This document shows positions 58,319 through 64,000 of a stretch of DNA of 64,000 nucleotides, in pieces. The notes beneath the pieces are model-generated. The model saw nothing but the letters and a program-made list of their open reading frames with translations. It did no database searches and was not told the origin of the DNA. The translations under genes were made by a program, and so were the position numbers. This DNA comes from Pomphorhynchus laevis (taxonomy: Eukaryota > Acanthocephala > Palaeacanthocephala > Echinorhynchida > Pomphorhynchidae). Where the stretch lies: NCBI GenBank assembly GCA_012934845.2, contig WNNJ02002806.1:1-64000 (forward strand), written 5' to 3'. Each line of letters opens with the position of its first letter. Positions within the stretch are counted from its first letter, which is position 1.

Positions 58319-58709
58319 TATATAATAAATTTATTTAATAAATTTACAAAAAAGGGGTTCCCGCAAATGGGCCCACTAGACGATTAAGCGATCATTTGTT
58401 TATATATACAATTGTTGCAATTGGCAAAGTTCGCCACCTTCCTCGCGACATCTGATTGTTTTACCGAGTTCAACACAAGTATCCACGGCTGTTCGGGCGC
58501 TTTGGTTCGCGAATTGTTTGATTTTTGATTGTGATCGCGCGCTTCTGAGGCATGCGGAGGCCGATCGGGCTATTATGAATGAGATGCGACGTTTTAAGTG
58601 TGTTACGGCATGCGCGTATTCAATAATACCCCTTTGCGCTTTTGCCGTTGCTATCCGCTTTATCAAGGCTTGCGACTCCTTTCCCATACCACCTGACGAA
58701 GAAATATAA
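58319..58709 (-). pseudogene. Element 4: 3' end of an RLE-type non-LTR element
   Basis: On the minus strand, the frame from 58709 to 58400 reads SSSGGMGKESQALIKRIA and then ARSASACLRSARS, matching the C termini of element 1 (SSSGG...; ARAASACLRAPRS) and element 2. Everything upstream, including the endonuclease, is cut away. The 3' UTR carries GGCCCATTTGCGGGAACC (58356-58373, minus) as in element 2, and ends in an AT-rich ATT-type tail. It is a third subfamily member close to element 2 in its UTR. Confidence 0.82.
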
Positions 58710-58945
58710 TTTTTTTATTAAATTTTTTTTAACGAATACATATTATACCCGCAAATAAGCATTAGTTCAACGATACAAAGATCTTTTGGCATTTTATCAC
58801 TTAAAAGTTGTTTTAATATTTCTAATTGTTCATTCATATACATATCTTTTAAATATTTTAACTTTATGTTTCCTATTCCGTTTATCACCATGACTTCTTG
58901 GTTTGCGTTTAACCGGATTATTATAATATAGTAGTTTATTATGTA
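58710..58945. other. Unclassified AT-rich stretch
   Basis: A minus-strand ORF (58966-58718, 82 codons, LNANQEVMVINGIGNIKLKY and following) is not recognised. It has no close neighbour of its kind and no clear start context. It could be a host or transposon fragment, or chance. Confidence 0.35.
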
Positions 58946-61900
58946 TAATAGAATGAATAATTGCATACACGAGCGAGTATCATCATTTAGTCGGCTTCAT
59001 AAATTATCCTCGTGTGAAGTCTTTAATCCTAGATGCAGCACTGTACACTACAATCAGCGTAGGTGGACCTCATCAGCAGTGAGCCTACGCCTACCTTTCG
59101 TGTTTCGGTCCTTTAATGATCTGCTGAAATTTTCCTCTGCTGCCTTTCTGTAAAAACAAACGATACAGTTTGTAAGGAACACATTTCCACTTGTGCAAAC
59201 TGTACGTTGTTTCCTTCTTTTGTAACAAAAAGACGGAGATAGCACTACAGTTGCCGGAAACAACCGACAATCTGTTTTTTGAATTTTCTTGACAGGAAAC
59301 CGGAATCTGCCAGGTTAATAGAATGAATAATTGCATACACGAGCGAGTATCATCATTTGGTCGGCTTCATAAATTATCCTCGTGTGAAGTCTTTAATCCT
59401 AGATGCAGCACTGTACACTACAATCAGCGTAGGTGGACCTCATCAGCAGTGAGCCTACGCCTACCTTTCGTGTTTCGGTCCTTTAATGATCTGCTGAAAT
59501 TTTCCTCTGCTGCCTTTCTGTAAAAACAAACGATACAGTTTGTAAGGAACACATTTCCACTTGTGCAAACTGTACGTTGTTTCCGTCTTTTGTAACAAAA
59601 AGACGGAGATAGCACTACAGTTGCCGGAAACAACCGACAATCTGTTTTTTGAATTTTCTTGACAGGAAACCGGAATCTGCCAGGTTAATAGAATGAATAA
59701 TTGCATACACGAGCGAGTATCATCATTTGGTCGGCTTCATAAATTATCCTCGTGTAAAGTCTTTAATCCTAGATGCAGCACTGTACACTACAATCAGCGT
59801 AGGTGGACCTCATCAGCAGTGAGCCTACGCCTACCTTTCGTGTTTCGGTCCTTTAATGATCTGCTGAAATTTTCCTCTGCTGCCTTTCTGTAAAAACAAA
59901 CGATACAGTTTGTAAGGAACACATTTCCACTTGTGCAAACTGTACGTTGTTTCCGTCTTTTGTAACAAAAAGACGGAGATAGCACTACAGTTGCCGGAAA
60001 CAACCGACAATCTGTTTTTTGAATTTTCTTGACAGGAAACCGGAATCTGCCAGGTTAATAGAATGAATAATTGCATACACGAGCGAGTATCATCATTTGG
60101 TCGGCTTCATAAATTATCCTCGTGTGAAGTCTTTAATCCTAGATGCAGCACTGTACACTACAATCAGCGTAGGTGGACCTCATCAGCATTGAGCCTACGC
60201 CTACCTTTCGTGTTTCGGTCCTTTAATGATCTGCTAAAATTTTCCTCTGCTGCCTTTCTGTAAAAACAAACGATACAGTTTGTAAGGAACACATTTCCAC
60301 TTGTGCAAACTGTACGTTGTTTCCGTCTTTTGTAACAAAAAGACGGAGATAGCACTACAGTTGCCGGAAACAACCGACAATCTGTTTTTTGAATTTTCTT
60401 GACAGGAAACCGGAATCTGCCAGGTTAATAGAATGAATAATTGCATACACGAGCGAGTATCATCATTTGGTCGGCTTCATAAATTATCCTCGTGTGAAGT
60501 CTTTAATCCTAGATGCAGCACTGTACACTACAATCAGCGTAGGTGGACCTCATCAGCAGTGAGCCTACGCCTACCTTTCGTGTTTCGGTCCTTTAATGAT
60601 CTGCTGAAATTTTCCTCTGCTGCCTTTCTGTAAAAACAAACGATACAGTTTGTAAGGAACACATTTCCACTTGTGCAAACTGTACGTTGTTTCCGTCTTT
60701 TGTAACAAAAAGACGGAGATAGCACTACAGTTGCCGGAAACAACCGACAATCTGTTTTTTGAATTTTCTTGACAGGAAACCGGAATCTGCCAGGTTAATA
60801 GAATGAATAATTGCATACACGAGCGAGTATCATCATTTGGTCGGCTTCATAAATTATCCTCGTGTGAAGTCTTTAATCCTAGATGCAGCACTGTACACTA
60901 CAATCAGCGTAGGTGGACCTCATCAGCAGTGAGCCTACGCCTACCTTTCGTGTTTCGGTCCTTTAATGATCTGCTGAAATTTTCCACTGCTGCCTTTCTG
61001 TAAAAACAAACGATACAGTTTGTAAGGAACACATTTCCACTTGTGCAAACTGTACGTTGTTTCCGTCTTTTGTAACAAAAAGACGGAGATAGCACTACAG
61101 TTGCCGGAAACAACCGACAATCTGTTTTTTGAATTTTCTTGACAGGAAACCGGAATCTGCCAGGTTAATAGAATGAATAATTGCATACACGAGCGAGTAT
61201 CATCATTTGGTCGGCTTCATAAATTATCCTCGTGTGAAGTCTTTAATCCTAGATGCAGCACTGTACACTACAATCAGCGTAGGTGGACCTCATCAGCAGT
61301 GAGCCTACGCCTACCTTTCGTGTTTCGGTCCTTTAATGATCTGCTGAAATTTTCCTCTGCTGCCTTTCTGTAAAAACAAACGATACAGTTTGTAAGGAAC
61401 ACATTTCCACTTGTGCAAACTGTACGTTGTTTCCGTCTTTTGTAACAAAAAGACGGAGATAGCACTACAGTTGCCGGAAACAACCGACAATCTGTTTTTT
61501 GAATTTTCTTGACAGGAAACCGGAATCTGCCAGGTTAATAGAATGAATAATTGCATACACGAGCGAGTATCATCATTTGGTCGGCTTCATAAATTATCCT
61601 CGTGTGAAGTCTCTAATCCTAGATGCAGCACTGTACACTACAATCAGCGTAGGTAGACCTCGTAAAAAAACACGGAGATAGCACTACAGTTGCCGAAAAC
61701 AACCGACAATCTGTTTTTTGAATTTTCTTGACAGGAAACCGGAATCTGCCAGGTTAATAGAATGAATAATTGCATACACGAGCGAGTATCATCATTTGTC
61801 GGCTTCATAAATTATCCTCGTGTGAAGTCTTTAATCCTAGATGCAGCACTGTACACTACAATCAGCGTAGGTGGACCTCATCAGCAGTGAGCCTACGCCT

Positions 61901-64000
61901 ACCTTTCGTGTTTCGGTCCTTTAATGATCTGCTGAAATTTTCCTCTGCTGCCTTTCTGTAAAAACAAACGATACAGTTTGTAAGGAACACATTTCCACTT
62001 GTGCAAACTGTACGTTGTTTCCGTCTTTTGTAACAAAAAGACGGAGATAGCACTACAGTTGCCGGAAACAACCGACAATCTGTCTTTTGAATTTTCTTGA
62101 CAGGAAACCGGAATCTGCCAGGTTAATAGAATGAATAATTGCATACACGAGCGAGTATCATCATTTGGTCGGCTTCATAAATTATCCTCGTGTGAAGTCT
62201 TTAATCCTAGATGCAGCACTGTACACTACAATCAGCGTAGGTGGACCTCATCAGCAGTGAGCCTACGCCTACCTTTCGTGTTTCGGTCCTTTAATGATCT
62301 GCTGAAATTTTCCTCTGCTGCCTTTCTGTAAAAACAAACGATACAGTTTGTAAGGAACACATTTCCACTTGTGCAAACTGTACGTTGTTTCCGTCTTTTG
62401 TAACAAAAAGACGGAGATAGCACTACAGTTGCCGGAAACAACCGACAATCTGTTTTTTGAATTTTCTTGACAGGAAACCGGAATCTGCCAGGTTAATAGA
62501 ATGAATAATTGCATACACGAGCGAGTATCATCATTTGGTCGGCTTCATAAATTATCCTCGTGTGAAGTCTTTAATCCTAGATGCAGCACTGTACACTACA
62601 ATCAGCGTAGGTGGACCTCATCAGCAGTGAGCCTACGCCTACCTTTCGTGTTTCGGTCCTTTAATGATCTGCTGAAATTTTCCTCTGCTGCCTTTCTGTA
62701 AAAACAAACGATACAGTTTGTAAGGAACACATTTCCACTTGTGCAAACTGTACGTTGTTTCCGTCTTTTGTAACAAAAAGACGGAGATAGCACTACAGTT
62801 GCCGGAAACAACCGACAATCTGTTTTTTGAATTTTCTTGACAGGAAACCGGAATCTGCCAGGTTAATAGAATGAATAATTGCATACACGAGCGAGTATCA
62901 TCATTTGGTCGGCTTCATAAATTATCCTCGTGTGAAGTCTTTAATCCTAGATGCAGCACTGTACACTACAATCAGCGTAGGTGGACCTCATCAGCAGTGA
63001 GCCTACGCCTACCTTTCGTGTTTCGGTCCTTTAATGATCTGCTGAAATTTTCCTCTGCTGCCTTTCTGTAAAAACAAACGATACAGTTTGTAAGGAACAC
63101 ATTTCCACTTGTGCAAACTGTACGTTGTTTCCGTCTTTTGTAACAAAAAGACGGAGATAGCACTACAGTTGCCGGAAACAACCGACAATCTGTCTTTTGA
63201 ATTTTCTTGACAGGAAACCGGAATCTGCCAGGTTAATAGAATGAATAATTGCATACACGAGCGAGTATCATCATTTGGTCGGCTTCATAAATTATCCTCG
63301 TGTGAAGTCTTTAATCCTAGATGCAGCACTGTACACTACAATCAGCGTAGGTGGACCTCATCAGCAGTGAGCCTACGCCTACCTTTCGTGTTTCGGTCCT
63401 TTAATGATCTGCTGAAATTTTCCTCTGCTGCCTTTCTGTAAAAACAAACGATACAGTTTGTAAGGAACACATTTCCACTTGTGCAAACTGTACGTTGTTT
63501 CCGTCTTTTGTAACAAAAAGACGGAGATAGCACTACAGTTGCCGGAAACAACCGACAATCTGTTTTTTGAATTTTCTTGACAGGAAACCGGAATCTGCCA
63601 GGTTAATAGAATGAATAATTGCATACACGAGCGAGTATCATCATTTGGTCGGCTTCATAAATTATCCTCGTGTGAAGTCTTTAATCCTAGATGCAGCACT
63701 GTACACTACAATCAGCGTAGGTGGACCTCATCAGCAGTGAGCCTACGCCTACCTTTCGTGTTTCGGTCCTTTAATGATCTGCTGAAATTTTCCTCTGCTG
63801 CCTTTCTGTAAAAACAAACGATACAGTTTGTAAGGAACACATTTCCACTTGTGCAAACTGTACGTTGTTTCCGTCTTTTGTAACAAAAAGACGGAGATAG
63901 CACTACAGTTGCCGGAAACAACCGACAATCTGTTTTTTGAATTTTCTTGACAGGAAACCGGAATCTGCCAGGTTAATAGAATGAATAATTGCATACACGA
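58946..64000 (+). repeat. Satellite C: 370-bp tandem array, nearly identical monomers
   Basis: Monomers start (TAATAGAATGAATAATTGC) at 58946, 59316, 59686, 60056, 60426, 60796, 61166, 61536, 61755, 62124, 62494, 62864, 63234, 63604 and 63974, and the array runs off the right edge. Only a few single-base differences occur per monomer, so it was recently amplified or homogenised. The monomer at 61536 is 219 bp, with an internal deletion of about 151 bp. Each monomer can form several hairpins: CCGTCTTTT/AAAAGACGG, ACAGTTTG/CAAACTGT, GTTGTTTCC/GGAAACAAC and CGTAGG/CCTACG. Base composition is more balanced than in satellites A and B. ORFs of 66-81 codons on both strands repeat with each monomer and give no evidence of coding. 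Confidence 0.95.

Noticed and set aside
58718-58966. Minus-strand 82-codon ORF as a host exon
   Set aside because: No recognisable domain or splice context, AT-rich surroundings, and the frame starts inside satellite C.
58946-64000. Repeating ORFs of 66, 69 and 81 codons on both strands of satellite C
   Set aside because: The monomers are almost identical, so preserved frames are expected without selection; the three ORFs overlap on opposite strands.
58946-64000. Hammerhead-like pieces on the minus strand of satellite C (CTGATGAGGTCC and GGACCGAAAC)
   Set aside because: The pieces are in the wrong order for closed helices I and III, no helix I forms before CTGATGA, and a GCGTAGG/CCTACGC hairpin competes.
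58946-64000. CRISPR array
   Set aside because: The repeated unit is 370 bp with no spacers, in an animal-type context.

Overview
The window looks like a repeat-dominated, gene-poor, AT-rich piece of an animal (metazoan, probably invertebrate) nuclear genome. The reasons are several non-LTR retrotransposons, a Penelope-like retroelement (PLE) family of the type common in cnidarians and molluscs, and about 45 kb of satellite DNA. I find no convincing host gene, tRNA, rRNA or CRISPR array. The species cannot be named from the sequence.

Layout. 1-1155: reverse-transcriptase (RT) end of a LINE that enters from the left edge. 1.3-8.7 kb: three related non-LTR elements head to tail on the + strand. 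Each has, or once had, an N-terminal Cys-rich finger, RT, a C-x-C-x7-H-x3-C knuckle and a restriction-like endonuclease. The first (1658-4747) is open throughout, the second has lost its RT, and the third is 5' truncated. 8.7-10.2 kb: PLE copy A. 10.2-25.7 kb: satellite A, about 358-bp monomers in a 12-monomer higher-order repeat of about 4.29 kb, with PLE copy B inserted in the third repeat. 25.7-29.3 kb: a T-rich satellite (period about 310 bp). 29.3-30.8 kb: diverged satellite A. 30.9-56.0 kb: satellite B, about 80 monomers of about 300 bp, interrupted by PLE copies C and E and ended by copy D. 57.0-58.7 kb: two broken LINEs on the minus strand. 58.9 kb to the right edge: satellite C, almost identical 370-bp monomers.

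Main result. Satellite B carries a type III hammerhead self-cleaving ribozyme in its consensus monomer (+ strand): GCCGTC / TGCCAG...CTGGCA / CTGATGA / GTCA...TGAC / GAAACGGC. All three helices and the catalytic core are present. The array therefore looks like a ribozyme satellite or retrozyme-type element whose transcripts could self-cleave into about 300-nt units. Many copies are decayed, but several still have a complete core.

Second result. Short perfect or near-perfect fold-back inverted repeats with 3-7 nt loops sit exactly at the left boundary of at least six independent units: LINE element 3, PLE A, PLE B, PLE E, satellite A and satellite B. This suggests a common snap-back step when these units were inserted or joined.

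How the parts may work together (inference). The PLE supplies an RT with no C-terminal endonuclease. It inserts into the satellites at short T-rich microhomologies and carries a conserved pseudoknot-forming RNA at its 3' end. Animal retrozymes have been proposed to depend on PLE reverse transcriptases, and both are present here side by side.
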